A stretch of 64,000 bases of DNA, taken from Oceanobacillus limi. Its GTDB lineage: Bacteria > Bacillota > Bacilli > Bacillales > Amphibacillaceae. Where the stretch lies: the NCBI RefSeq assembly GCF_900111445.1, contig NZ_FOHE01000011.1:62001-126000 (forward strand), read 5' to 3'. The number at the start of each line of letters is the position of its first letter. The stretch's first letter is position 1. Below the pieces are notes generated by a model. It was given only the letters and a program-made list of their open reading frames with translations. It made no database searches and was not told the DNA's origin. The translations under genes and the position numbers were made by a program. This document shows positions 1-8,866 of the stretch, piece by piece.

Positions 1-73
1 CAAAATTTAAACATTTCATTTATAACCTTTCATTTGCTATAGTCAATAGTATAACAATGAATGGAGCGATTGA

Positions 74-1012
74 ATGGCACAAAATGTCTTTTTACTATCA
101 AAACAAAAAATAGAAGCAATGAAACAATATTATCATAAATCATTAACAAATGTACCACAAGGCGCAATATTTCGTGCGAAAACGACGAACGCCGTGATCA
201 CAGCTTATAAGTCTGGCAAAGTAATGTTTCAAGGGAGTTCACCTCAAGCCGAGGCAGTGAAATGGATAGATGACGCAGAAATTCCTAAAAACAATAAACC
301 AACAAATAAAAAAACCTCATCTACGTCATCATATACCCCACCAAGCAGTTTATTTACGGGTTCTCATATCGGATCGGATGAAGCGGGAACAGGAGACTAT
401 TTTGGCCCAATTACGGTTGCATGTGCTTATGTGAATAGCAGTCACATTACTACATTAAAACAACTCGGTGTTAAGGACTCTAAAAATCTTACAGACGAGA
501 CAATATCTAAGCTTGCAAAAGAAATTGTTAAACTAAACATACCATATTCGTTACTGGTCCTACACAATAACAAATATAACACCCTGCAAAAACGTGGTTG
601 GTCCCAAGGAAAAATGAAAGCAATGCTTCACCATGCTGCAATTTCCAATTTGCTGCAAAAGGTAGGGAACCAATCGTTAGACGGAATATTAATTGATCAG
701 TTTTGTGAACCACATGTATATAAAAAACATATAGGATCAGAAAACCACACGTTACATGAAAAAACGTACTTTATGACGAAAGCAGAAAGCTATTCTATTG
801 CTGTTGCCACTGGATCGATTATTGCAAGAGCAAGCTTTGTTAAAGAAATGGATAAACTTTCTGAAGAGTTAGGTATACCATTAAAGAAAGGTGCTTCAAA
901 ATTAGTAGATCAAACGATTGCCAGAGTCATCAAGGAAAAAGGTGAACCAGTCTTACAAAAGTGCGCAAAAGTACACTTCGCAAATACAAATAAAGCTAAA
1001 GCATACCTATAA
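74..1012 (+). CDS. rnhC: Ribonuclease HIII
   Basis: Cleaves the RNA strand of RNA-DNA hybrids in the cytoplasm, removing primers and R-loops. The 312-residue protein has the N-terminal substrate-binding domain typical of RNase HIII (about 1-85) and a type 2 RNase H core. The GSDEAGTGDYFGP block supplies catalytic D102 and E103; D135 (in KDSKNL) and D208 (in LIDQF) complete the site. The start follows GGAGCG at ideal spacing. In Bacillus it lies near pheT and divergent from zapA; the left window edge would be that divergent promoter region. Convergent with pheT here, separated by a small orphan gene. Confidence 0.96.
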   Translation: MAQNVFLLSKQKIEAMKQYYHKSLTNVPQGAIFRAKTTNAVITAYKSGKVMFQGSSPQAEAVKWIDDAEIPKNNKPTNKKTSSTSSYTPPSSLFTGSHIGSDEAGTGDYFGPITVACAYVNSSHITTLKQLGVKDSKNLTDETISKLAKEIVKLNIPYSLLVLHNNKYNTLQKRGWSQGKMKAMLHHAAISNLLQKVGNQSLDGILIDQFCEPHVYKKHIGSENHTLHEKTYFMTKAESYSIAVATGSIIARASFVKEMDKLSEELGIPLKKGASKLVDQTIARVIKEKGEPVLQKCAKVHFANTNKAKAYL

Positions 1013-1059
1013 GACCATTTTCATGTAATGTAACATACGACTTTGCAACCATTCTTCAT

Positions 1060-1215
1060 GATTCTTAAGTGGGGCTTCTTAAGCTACTCATATACCAAGT
1101 TGAACGAATCAGATATTTTCGATCCCCACTTTACCTCTGTGGTTTTAGCTCGTGGTTTTAATTGGGTTCTTACAACACACAAGACGTCGCGTTAAGGTCT
1201 TGCCTGCCAGTTGTA
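1060..1215 (-). mobile_element. Possible relic of an IS200/IS605 (TnpB) right end or guide-RNA region
   Basis: Read on the minus strand, this stretch runs from a small hairpin (AAGAC..GTCTT, 1181-1185 with 1197-1201) through an AGTGGGG block to GTAGCTTAAGAAGCCCCACTT. AAGTGGGG at 1067-1074 is the exact reverse complement of CCCCACTT at 1124-1131, giving an 8-bp long-range stem. From memory, this arrangement resembles the 3-prime untranslated/right-end segment behind tnpB genes, which produces the omega guide RNA. No transposase-like reading frame remains next to it, so it would be a solo remnant. The similarity is recalled and not verified. Confidence 0.4.
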
Positions 1216-1320
1216 TATAGGATAAAAGTTCTCTTGGAATTATTGTTTTGTAGGAAAAATGCATCTATATTCATTAGTTTTGTCATAAAATTATAATAAA
1301 AATTCCTCCGAGTGAGAGTG

Positions 1321-1770
1321 ATGGATAGAATGAAGAACAAAAGATGGATATTTGCTGTGATCTTCTTATTTATTTTTCTAGTTATCGTTTTATTAATTAA
1401 TCAATGGAGTACAACTACTTATGAAGAAGTTATAAATAATTTATTTTCGGAAGATGAAGATATTAGTGAAATTTATATACTATACCTTAATACAGTTAAT
1501 AACGAAGAAAAAGAAATGAGACTTACGAACAATGATGAAATCACAAAACTAATTGAGCAACCTTTAAAAATTAAATTTAAAAGAAAAAGAGAACTTTTTA
1601 ACAGTATATACTTTATGATTATTAAGACAAATAAAACCAGGTATACAATTAATATTCAAGATAATAATCATTTAAATATTGATGGCAAGTATTACGAAAT
1701 ATTAGGTAGAAATAAACTTATTGATGTTATAGAATCAAATGGAGTCAAATGGGAACAAACAGACTTGTGA
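1321..1770 (+). CDS. Hypothetical single-pass membrane protein
   Basis: Unrecognised 149-residue protein. After a basic start (MDRMKNKRW) comes one strongly hydrophobic segment (about residues 8-27), then a hydrophilic, Lys/Glu/Asn-rich extracytoplasmic domain with no cysteines or known motif. GTG 1312, ATG 1321 and ATG 1330 are all in frame; no ribosome binding site is convincing, so the start is uncertain. Base composition is more AT-rich than its neighbours and it sits beside the mobile-element relic, so recent acquisition is possible. It ends before the pheT terminator. Confidence 0.6.
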   Translation: MDRMKNKRWIFAVIFLFIFLVIVLLINQWSTTTYEEVINNLFSEDEDISEIYILYLNTVNNEEKEMRLTNNDEITKLIEQPLKIKFKRKRELFNSIYFMIIKTNKTRYTINIQDNNHLNIDGKYYEILGRNKLIDVIESNGVKWEQTDL

Positions 1771-1831
1771 ATTCATATTATTCACTGTGTTACACTCTCT
1801 ACTTAATTAGCAAAATAAGAATTCATTCAAT

Positions 1832-1869
1832 AAGAAAATCCGAACGAATTTGATCGTTCGGATTTTCTT
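1832..1869. terminator. Bidirectional terminator between the orphan gene and pheT
   Basis: A 16-bp inverted repeat (AAGAAAATCCGAACGA and its complement, 6-nt loop) with A/T flanks that give U-runs on both strands. It serves pheT on the minus strand and the convergent orphan gene. The stem sequence recurs at two other terminators in this window. Confidence 0.88.
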
Positions 1870-1900
1870 GGATTAAAGCTCTATTGCCTAAATCTCTTCA

Positions 1901-4330
1901 TTAAAAACGTACGTAAGCATCAAATATATCATTAACGGTCTGAATGATTTTTTGGAATGATTCTTCTACCTCATCATCCTTTAACGTCTTTTCTGGATCT
2001 TGATATAACAGGTTGTATGCTACAGACTTCTTACCCTCTGGAAGATTATCACCTTTATATAGATCAAAAATCTGTACTTGTTTTACTAGTGGAGTACCTG
2101 TAGATTCAATAATTTCTTTTACATCACCAGCTTTAACATTGTCATCCATTATGAAAGCAACATCACGAGAAATTGACGGATACTTAGGAATTTGTGAATA
2201 GTTTGGAACGTTGCTATATGCTCCAATCACAGCTTCCATGTTGATATCAAATACATAAGTTTCTTTTAAGCTCATTTCTTTTTCTAATGTTGGATGTAAT
2301 TGACCTAAAAAGCCAATAACTTCCCCATCCATCGAAATCGTGGCACATCTTCCTGGATGCATATCAGGAATAATTGCTTGGTCAAAGTCAACAGGCATTT
2401 GTAATTGATCGAACAATCCTTCCACAATTCCTTTAATAACATAAAAATCAACAGGCTTTACTTCTTGTTGCCAAGGATGCTCTAACCACTTACCTGTTAA
2501 TGCTCCGGCTAAACGTAGTTGTTCGTTCGGCTGTGTAGTCAATTCCTTTTCCTTCGTTAAAAATACAGAACCTATCTCATAGTAGGCTACATCGGATTGA
2601 TTTCTAGCACGGTTATAAGCTACAGATTGCAGTAATTCTGGCAAGATACTAAGTCGCAAATATTTATGATCTTCACTCATCGGCATTGCCAATTCCACTG
2701 GTTGTGGTTCCATTTCCTTTACTTCTGGACTTACTAGCGTACGAATAAGCTTTTCATTTGTTAAAGAATAGGTTGTTGTTTCCATTAGGCCAGTGCCTTG
2801 CAAGAAACCTTTTACTTCTCGTTTTAAACGTTGCTCATCGCTTAAACCTCCTGCTTGTGAAGTTCCTTGAGGTAATGTAAATGGTAAATTGTCATATCCA
2901 TAAATTCTAGCGACTTCTTCTAACATGTCTTCAAAGATTGTAATATCTCCACGTCTCGTTGGAACGTAAATGGTAAAGTCTGATTTATTTTGGTCAAAAT
3001 TAAACCCTAATCGATTTAAAATTTTCCCCATTTCTTCGTTAGTAATCTCGGTGCCCAACCGTTTATTAATTTCATCCGCATCCATAGAAACCACTTTTTC
3101 ATCCCGATCCAATGCATCGAATTCTACTACCTCATCTAATACACTTCCACCGGCATATTGATGTAATAACTGGGCTGCACGAATCCCGGCACGCTTGACA
3201 CGGTTTGGATCAATTCCTTTTTCATATCTTGTGCTAGCTTCACTGCGTAACCCCGTTTGTTTTACGGTTCTTCTGATAGAAGATGGATTAAAGAAAGCTG
3301 CTTCTAACAAGACGTTCGTTGTTTGGTCCGTTACTTCGGAATTAGCTCCACCCATAACACCAGCTAGTGCTATTGGATCCTGACCATTTGTGATCACTAA
3401 ATTTTCTTCTGTCAGACTACGTTCTACTTCGTCCAATGTAATTATTTTCTCTCCATTTTTCGCTTGACGAACAACAATCTTATTCGAGTTCAGACGATCG
3501 TAATCAAATGCATGTAATGGTTGACCATATTCTAGTAGAACATAATTCGTAATATCAACAACATTATTAATTGGACGAATTCCTGCTGCCATTAAGTAAT
3601 TCCTCATCCATAGCGGAGCTGGTTTCACTTCAATATTTTTGATAAGGAATGCACCATAATATGGATTTAATTCTGGATCTTCTACCTCTACTTCTACATG
3701 ATTACGAACAGAATCCTCACTAGTTTCTAAGGATTCGTCAGGAAGTTTAACCGGTTGATTCAGAATTGCAGCTACTTCATAAGCAACACCTAACATACTT
3801 AGACAATCTGCACGGTTGGGGGTCAAATCAAATTCTAAAACAGCATCATTTAAATTCAGTAATGGTTCAACACTCTCCCCAACGATAACATCATTAGGAA
3901 ATACAAATATTCCTTCAGCTACATCCTTTGGAACATATTTTTCATCAATTCCTAATTCTTGCAAGGAACAGATCATTCCATTCGATTCAACACCGCGTAA
4001 TTTTACTTTTTTAATTTTAAAATTCCCAGGTAATACAGCACCAGGTTTCGCTACCGCTACCTTCTGGCCTTGTGCCACATTTGGAGCACCACAAATAATT
4101 TGTAAATTCTCTTCGTCTCCAACATCTACTTGGCATAGATTTAATTTATCTGCATTTGGATGTTTTTCACAAGACTCCACATAACCAACGACAACATTAC
4201 TACTTTTTTCAGCAATGTATTCAATACCATCTACTTCAATTCCAGTTTTCGTGATTTTTTCAGCTAAAACTTCTGGACTAATCCCATCTATGTCAACATA
4301 ATTTTTTAGCCAATTTAAAGATACTAACAT
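1901..4330 (-). CDS. pheT: Phenylalanyl-tRNA synthetase beta subunit
   Basis: Beta chain of the alpha2-beta2 class II enzyme that charges tRNA-Phe. At 809 residues it has the usual bacterial length. Visible order: N-terminal tRNA-binding/OB domain (about 40-150), B3/B4 editing module (about 210-390, with LTPNRADCLSMLG upstream), B5 DNA-binding-like domain (about 405-475), catalytic-like core, and C-terminal anticodon-binding domain ending in the YPSISRDVAF region. Located 15 bp downstream of pheS and co-transcribed from the T-box leader. Confidence 0.97.
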   Translation of the reverse strand: MLVSLNWLKNYVDIDGISPEVLAEKITKTGIEVDGIEYIAEKSSNVVVGYVESCEKHPNADKLNLCQVDVGDEENLQIICGAPNVAQGQKVAVAKPGAVLPGNFKIKKVKLRGVESNGMICSLQELGIDEKYVPKDVAEGIFVFPNDVIVGESVEPLLNLNDAVLEFDLTPNRADCLSMLGVAYEVAAILNQPVKLPDESLETSEDSVRNHVEVEVEDPELNPYYGAFLIKNIEVKPAPLWMRNYLMAAGIRPINNVVDITNYVLLEYGQPLHAFDYDRLNSNKIVVRQAKNGEKIITLDEVERSLTEENLVITNGQDPIALAGVMGGANSEVTDQTTNVLLEAAFFNPSSIRRTVKQTGLRSEASTRYEKGIDPNRVKRAGIRAAQLLHQYAGGSVLDEVVEFDALDRDEKVVSMDADEINKRLGTEITNEEMGKILNRLGFNFDQNKSDFTIYVPTRRGDITIFEDMLEEVARIYGYDNLPFTLPQGTSQAGGLSDEQRLKREVKGFLQGTGLMETTTYSLTNEKLIRTLVSPEVKEMEPQPVELAMPMSEDHKYLRLSILPELLQSVAYNRARNQSDVAYYEIGSVFLTKEKELTTQPNEQLRLAGALTGKWLEHPWQQEVKPVDFYVIKGIVEGLFDQLQMPVDFDQAIIPDMHPGRCATISMDGEVIGFLGQLHPTLEKEMSLKETYVFDINMEAVIGAYSNVPNYSQIPKYPSISRDVAFIMDDNVKAGDVKEIIESTGTPLVKQVQIFDLYKGDNLPEGKKSVAYNLLYQDPEKTLKDDEVEESFQKIIQTVNDIFDAYVRF

Positions 4331-4345
4331 TATGAAACCTCCCTA

Positions 4346-5380
4346 TTACGCATTATGAAATTGTTTTAAGAATCGAACATCATTTGTGTAAAACTGACGA
4401 ATATCTTTAATCCCGTATTTTAGCATTGCAATTCGTTCAGGCCCCATACCAAATGCAAACCCAGAATAGACTTTCGGATCATAGCCTGCCATAGATAGCA
4501 CATTGGGATGTACCATACCAGCACCTAAAATTTCTATCCATCCTGAACCCTTACATACAGAGCACCCGTCTCCGTTACAAACTTTACAAGAAATATCCAT
4601 TTCTACCGAAGGCTCTGTAAACGGAAAGAAGCTAGGTCGCAAACGAATTTGACGATCCTCGCCAAATAGTTTTTTAGCAAACGTATCTAAAATCCCTTTT
4701 AAATCACTCATTTTCACATCTTTATCAACAAATAGTCCTTCAATTTGAGTAAACTGATGCGAATGAGTCGCATCATCTGTGTCACGACGATAAACTTTAC
4801 CTGGACAAATCATCTTTACACTTTTAGAATCATCATAAGCTTTCATTGTACGTGCTTGAACCGGTGATGTATGGGTACGTAATAATAATTCATTCGTTAT
4901 ATAAAATGTATCTTGCATATCACGTGCTGGATGATCTTTCGGTAAATTTAAAGCCTCAAAGTTAAAATAATCTGTTTCAACTTCTGGTCCTTCGCGTACT
5001 TCAAAACCCATACCAATAAACAAGTCTTCAATTTCTTCAACAATTTTAGTTAGTAAGTGTGGACCTCCAGTAGGAACTGGTCTGCCTGGCAATGTTACAT
5101 CAATCGCCTCTTTTTGTAATTTCTCTTCTAATACTGCTTGTTCCAGTCCTTCGTTCTTTTGTTCAATAGCATTTGTTATCGTTTCCCTTACCTTGTTGGC
5201 AAGCTCACCAATAACAGGGCGTTCTTCCTTTGAAAGCTTCCCCATACCACGTAGAACACTCGTAAGTGAGCCCTTTTTACCAAGGTATGCCACTTTAATG
5301 GATTGAAGTTCTTTCATATCTGTTGCTTGCTCAATCTTTTCAATTGCTTCTTTTTCTAGCAACTGTAATTCTTCCTTCAT
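4346..5380 (-). CDS. pheS: Phenylalanyl-tRNA synthetase alpha subunit
   Basis: Catalytic alpha chain, 344 residues. The N-terminal 90 residues form the tRNA-binding coiled coil; the class II core follows with motif 2 around [20 protein letters not shown] and motif 3 around [27 protein letters not shown] and a CxxC..CxxC pair ([12 protein letters not shown]) are as in Firmicute PheS. First gene of pheST; expression is probably controlled by the Phe T-box immediately upstream, which reads uncharged tRNA-Phe. Confidence 0.97.
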   Translation of the reverse strand: MKEELQLLEKEAIEKIEQATDMKELQSIKVAYLGKKGSLTSVLRGMGKLSKEERPVIGELANKVRETITNAIEQKNEGLEQAVLEEKLQKEAIDVTLPGRPVPTGGPHLLTKIVEEIEDLFIGMGFEVREGPEVETDYFNFEALNLPKDHPARDMQDTFYITNELLLRTHTSPVQARTMKAYDDSKSVKMICPGKVYRRDTDDATHSHQFTQIEGLFVDKDVKMSDLKGILDTFAKKLFGEDRQIRLRPSFFPFTEPSVEMDISCKVCNGDGCSVCKGSGWIEILGAGMVHPNVLSMAGYDPKVYSGFAFGMGPERIAMLKYGIKDIRQFYTNDVRFLKQFHNA

Positions 5381-5490
5381 GTCTAAAACCTCCCATTAGT
5401 CTTATGTTTTTGAAATTCTTAATCAACTATAGATTTAATTTTAAGCCAAAACATTTTGTTAACACTGTCACGAGGAGTAATGTTAAGCAA

Positions 5491-5750
5491 ACAAAAAAGC
5501 CCCTATCCCTAAAAAGGGACGAGGCTTTGGTCGCGGTACCACCCTTGTTGACACATATATCTCACTTACGTGTCCAACTCAATAAAATAACGGATAAATC
5601 CGGAACACCTTTACTTGATTCATCAAGGTCCAAGTGTCAGCTCCAGAGTGAAGCATTAACAACATTTCACAGTAGAAATGCTTCCAGTCTAAGGCATTTC
5701 CTCCCTTTACTGATCTTTACAGTTGTTAATATGCTCTTTCACAGCTTTTC
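5491..5750 (-). promoter_or_regulatory. T-box leader of pheST, Phe specifier
   Basis: On the minus strand the leader has a Stem I base helix (AGCT..AGAG with CTCTGGAGCT), an upper stem TTAACAAC/GTTGTTAA (5722-5729 with 5656-5663), an AGTA motif, the T-box AAGGGTGGTACCGCGA (5531-5546), and a terminator (5493-5525) with a U-run. The specifier loop reads GC-TTC-AC, so UUC (complement of 5650-5652) matches Phe. Uncharged tRNA-Phe would stabilise the antiterminator and allow transcription of pheST. Confidence 0.93.
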
Positions 5751-5809
5751 AATATTAAATCTAATGGTAATTATAGATAAATTAATCGTAATTTGCAAGA
5801 TTAACCTTG

Positions 5810-6547
5810 TCACATTTTTACATGATACATTAAAATACCAGCAGCAACACTCACATTCAGTGATTCTGCTTTTCCATAAATGGGTATGTTTACAATTGTA
5901 TTTGCCATCTCTAATATATTTTCATGAATACCTGCACCTTCGTTACCAACAATTAATCCAACTTTTTCTTGTTTTTCTATCCTATGAAAAGGTTTGGCAT
6001 CGGTTAATGCAGTAGCCCATATTGAAAAATTTTCCTTTTGGAGAGATTTTATACGTGACTCCAGTGGTTCTTGTGTAATTGGAATATGAAATATGGATCC
6101 TTGCGTTGATCGGATAACCTTATCATTGAATAGGTCCACTGTCCCATCCCCAAGCACTACAGCATCAAAACCAGCAGCATCTGCAGTACGTATAATCGTC
6201 CCTAGATTACCTGGATCTTGAATCGCATCAATTAATAATATATAATTCCCCATTATTTCTGATGGTTGTTTAATGGAGACGATAGCAGCAATCCCTTGTG
6301 GCGTTCTTGTTTCAGAAATATACTGGAATACATTTTCTCCGACCTCCGTAATAGCAAGTGATCGGCACCAGCTTGGAATTTCTATCCCTTCTTGTACGAT
6401 AATTTCTTGTAGTTGCCACTCACTTTTCCTGGCCTCTTCTACCAAATGAAAGCCTTCAACAAGGAAGGTTCCAGATTTTCGACGTTCTTTTCGTTTCTGT
6501 AATTTTTTCCAGTTTTTCACTTTATCATTTTGTATCGATGTTATCAT
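5810..6547 (-). CDS. SpoU/TrmH-family RNA 2-prime-O-methyltransferase (YsgA-like)
   Basis: Predicted SAM-dependent ribose methylase, 245 residues, with a knotted SPOUT fold. The N-terminal substrate-binding domain (about 1-95) includes KRKERRKSGTFLVEGFHLV. The C-terminal catalytic domain shows the three SpoU motifs: DAIQDPGNLGTIIRTADAAGFD, LIVGNEGAGI and IPIYGKAESLNVSVAAGILMY. In B. subtilis ysgA occupies the same place between sspI and pheS. The exact RNA target cannot be read from sequence. Confidence 0.92.
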   Translation of the reverse strand: MITSIQNDKVKNWKKLQKRKERRKSGTFLVEGFHLVEEARKSEWQLQEIIVQEGIEIPSWCRSLAITEVGENVFQYISETRTPQGIAAIVSIKQPSEIMGNYILLIDAIQDPGNLGTIIRTADAAGFDAVVLGDGTVDLFNDKVIRSTQGSIFHIPITQEPLESRIKSLQKENFSIWATALTDAKPFHRIEKQEKVGLIVGNEGAGIHENILEMANTIVNIPIYGKAESLNVSVAAGILMYHVKM

Positions 6548-6646
6548 GCATGATCATTCCTATTCATTTTATCTTGTACTATCATACATATTTCCATACA
6601 AGCTGGTCAAACTATCCATAGTTTAAATATAAAAAGGGGTGAAAAT

Positions 6647-6865
6647 ATGGATTTAAACTTGCGTAAGGCTATTTTATCCAACATTTCCGAAAATGATCAG
6701 TCACAATTAGAAGCAACGATTGTTGATGCGATTCAACAAGGAGAAGAAAAAATGCTACCAGGATTAGGAGTACTATTTGAATTAATTTGGAATCAATCAG
6801 GGCAACAAGAAAAACAAGAAATGCTTGATGCACTGGAACAAGGTGTAAAACAAGCAACTAGCTAA
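6647..6865 (+). CDS. sspI: Small acid-soluble spore protein I
   Basis: A 72-residue spore-core protein of the SspI family, recognisable by MDLNLRKAI near the start and the [12 protein letters not shown] block. In B. subtilis it is made in the forespore under sigma-G control. The start follows AAGGGGTG at good spacing. Divergent from the ysgA-like gene, as in B. subtilis. A strong terminator follows. Its presence is direct evidence that the organism forms endospores. Confidence 0.95.
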   Translation: MDLNLRKAILSNISENDQSQLEATIVDAIQQGEEKMLPGLGVLFELIWNQSGQQEKQEMLDALEQGVKQATS

Positions 6866-6868
6866 TTT

Positions 6869-6904
6869 TGAAAAAGGTGCATGTCCTACAGCACCTTTTT
6901 TTTT
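6869..6904 (+). terminator. Intrinsic terminator of sspI
   Basis: AAAAAGGTGC..GCACCTTTTTTTT stem-loop directly after the sspI stop codon. Confidence 0.88.
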
Positions 6905-7189
6905 AGTATGATTAATTGGTTTTATTTCGAGAAAGAGAAATTCGTCGAAAGTTGTCGTTCATTCAAATTACATCCTTCGACCTATTTGCTAATTTATTAT
7001 CTATGATTACAAATCATAACTCTACGTAATCATGAACATATGTTATGATAAAAGAACTATGAATTGGGATCAACTCGTAGAAAAATATAGGTATAACGTA
7101 TTAATTTCCTTATTTTAGATTTTTCGGCACTATTTGACTATTTTCCAATGAAATGGTATACAAATAAGGGAATTCAAACGAATAGGAAT
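6905..7189. other. Gene-free AT-rich intergenic stretch
   Basis: Between the sspI terminator and the promoter at 7190 I see no coding frame with a ribosome binding site and no convincing structured RNA. Confidence 0.5.
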
Positions 7190-7218
7190 TTGAGTTACTG
7201 ACTCCTAATACATATAAT
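7190..7218 (+). promoter_or_regulatory. Predicted sigma-A promoter of the DUF/ABC-2 operon
   Basis: TTGAGT at 7190-7195 and TATAAT at 7213-7218 with an exact 17-bp spacer, 30 bp ahead of the gene at 7249, which has a GAGGGGAAG ribosome binding site. Confidence 0.65.
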
Positions 7219-7248
7219 AGAGGAGTTTTATAAGAGAGGGGAAGAGAA

Positions 7249-8838
7249 ATGGAAGATAGCGTACAAAGTGGGGGAAAACAACCGAAAGGCATTAAACGAA
7301 TCTTCATGATTACGTTGGTTGCAATACTAGTTATCGGAGGGTCTGTTGCAGCTTATGTAATAATGGACAAATCACCGAAAGAAAAATATTTTTTGGCAGA
7401 AAAAGACTCCTTAGAATTCTTAACAGGTCAAATTGAGAAACGCTACCAATCTGAATTAGACTGGAGTGAGTATTCTGCTGAAAATCCAATTGAAAGCGTA
7501 ATGGAGTTATCAGCAGAATTTAATGATCCATCAGGAGAATCCTACGGCCTAATGAGTCCAGAACAAATTATTAACAATTCTACTGTAACAATGACGACAG
7601 CAATAGATCGAGAAGAAAAACGATTATCCTCTAAATTGGAAGGTAGTCTTGGTGGATTTGAAATCGGTGGTTTGGATGTTTTTGTTACTTCTGAAAAAGG
7701 TATGGTAGGATTACCTTTCGTTGAGGAACTACTACAGCTTAAAGGCAAGGATTTTGGTAAACTACTAAGCCAAATGGATCCATATACCTTCACAGGAGAT
7801 GAAGAATTGGATTTTAGTATGATGTTCGATGGGAATAATCTACTATCAGACGAAGACATAGATTACCTAAAGGAAGAATATGCTTTGTTCATCTATGATT
7901 CGTTGCCTGATAGTGCTTTTGAATCTACAGACGAAACAATTAAAGTAGCTAACGAAACATTAGATACAGAGAAAATAGCCTTTAACCTATCTGAAGAAGA
8001 ATTAAAAACGATCCTATCTGAGCTTTTTGAGAAGATGGCAAACGATGACAGATTAAAAGACATAATCCAAGAGCAGTATCAACTACAAACATTTGGTGCA
8101 TTTACAGTACCACAGTCCTCCGTATTAATGGAGGATGCGGATCAGTTTATTGCTGATTTTACGGCAGGAATGGAAGAAGCGAGCGAAGAAATTGAAGAAT
8201 TATCCATGCCAGATGGCTTGAATTCTACAATTTGGATCCATAATAAATTAATTGTAAAACGTGATTTTGAAGTCGAACTTGGACCAAATGAAGACGAAAT
8301 GGTTACACTCCATTTAAACGGCAACCACTTAATGGAGGAAGCAAATCAATCATTCACGTACGAAATTGGTTTTAAAGATGCGTATGATGAAGGTACGGTC
8401 GAATTGACGGGCGAGCTATCACTTGAAAATGGTGAAATGAATGATTCAATCCAACTATCAGCAGAAGATGTAGTACTATCCTATGAATCTAGTGAATCAC
8501 TCGATGATAATAAGAAAGATTTTGAACGTAGGTTCTCTGTTGATGACGGATACGGATTCGTTGGAACATTAAATTGGACTGGAGATGCTTCCTATGATGC
8601 GGATCAAATGAGTTCACAACATGCATTTTCCGTTGAAAGTCCTGAAGTACCACAAGATCTACTAACTTTACATCTTTCTAAAGATGCTTCTACAGTTAGT
8701 TCTGTAGAAATACCTAGTGATGATCAAGTGAAGGATCTTGGTAGTATGAATATCGACGAATTAATGATGTACATGGAAATGGAGCTATACCCTCAATTTG
8801 AGGAATGGATGTTTGGTATTATGGGACCTGGATTTTAA
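7249..8838 (+). CDS. Membrane-anchored extracytoplasmic protein of unknown function (DUF6583-like)
   Basis: A 529-residue protein with a short basic cytoplasmic tail, one transmembrane helix (about residues 20-40) and a large acidic extracytoplasmic domain with no cysteines. Alternating polar/hydrophobic stretches resemble lipoprotein-like carrier or beta-rich folds, and it reminds me of proteins labelled DUF6583 (recalled, unverified). Its stop codon lies 28 bp before the first ABC-2 permease, and the four genes read as one operon, so it may be the extracytoplasmic partner or substrate handler of that exporter. No enzyme motif is visible. Confidence 0.8.
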   Translation: MEDSVQSGGKQPKGIKRIFMITLVAILVIGGSVAAYVIMDKSPKEKYFLAEKDSLEFLTGQIEKRYQSELDWSEYSAENPIESVMELSAEFNDPSGESYGLMSPEQIINNSTVTMTTAIDREEKRLSSKLEGSLGGFEIGGLDVFVTSEKGMVGLPFVEELLQLKGKDFGKLLSQMDPYTFTGDEELDFSMMFDGNNLLSDEDIDYLKEEYALFIYDSLPDSAFESTDETIKVANETLDTEKIAFNLSEEELKTILSELFEKMANDDRLKDIIQEQYQLQTFGAFTVPQSSVLMEDADQFIADFTAGMEEASEEIEELSMPDGLNSTIWIHNKLIVKRDFEVELGPNEDEMVTLHLNGNHLMEEANQSFTYEIGFKDAYDEGTVELTGELSLENGEMNDSIQLSAEDVVLSYESSESLDDNKKDFERRFSVDDGYGFVGTLNWTGDASYDADQMSSQHAFSVESPEVPQDLLTLHLSKDASTVSSVEIPSDDQVKDLGSMNIDELMMYMEMELYPQFEEWMFGIMGPGF

Positions 8839-8866
8839 GTCTAAAGGTTCAAAGTAGGTGAAAACC

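Noticed and set aside
5323-6015. Long plus-strand frame antisense to pheS, the T-box and the SpoU gene
   Set aside because: It overlaps the well-supported T-box leader and conserved genes on the other strand; it is a shadow.
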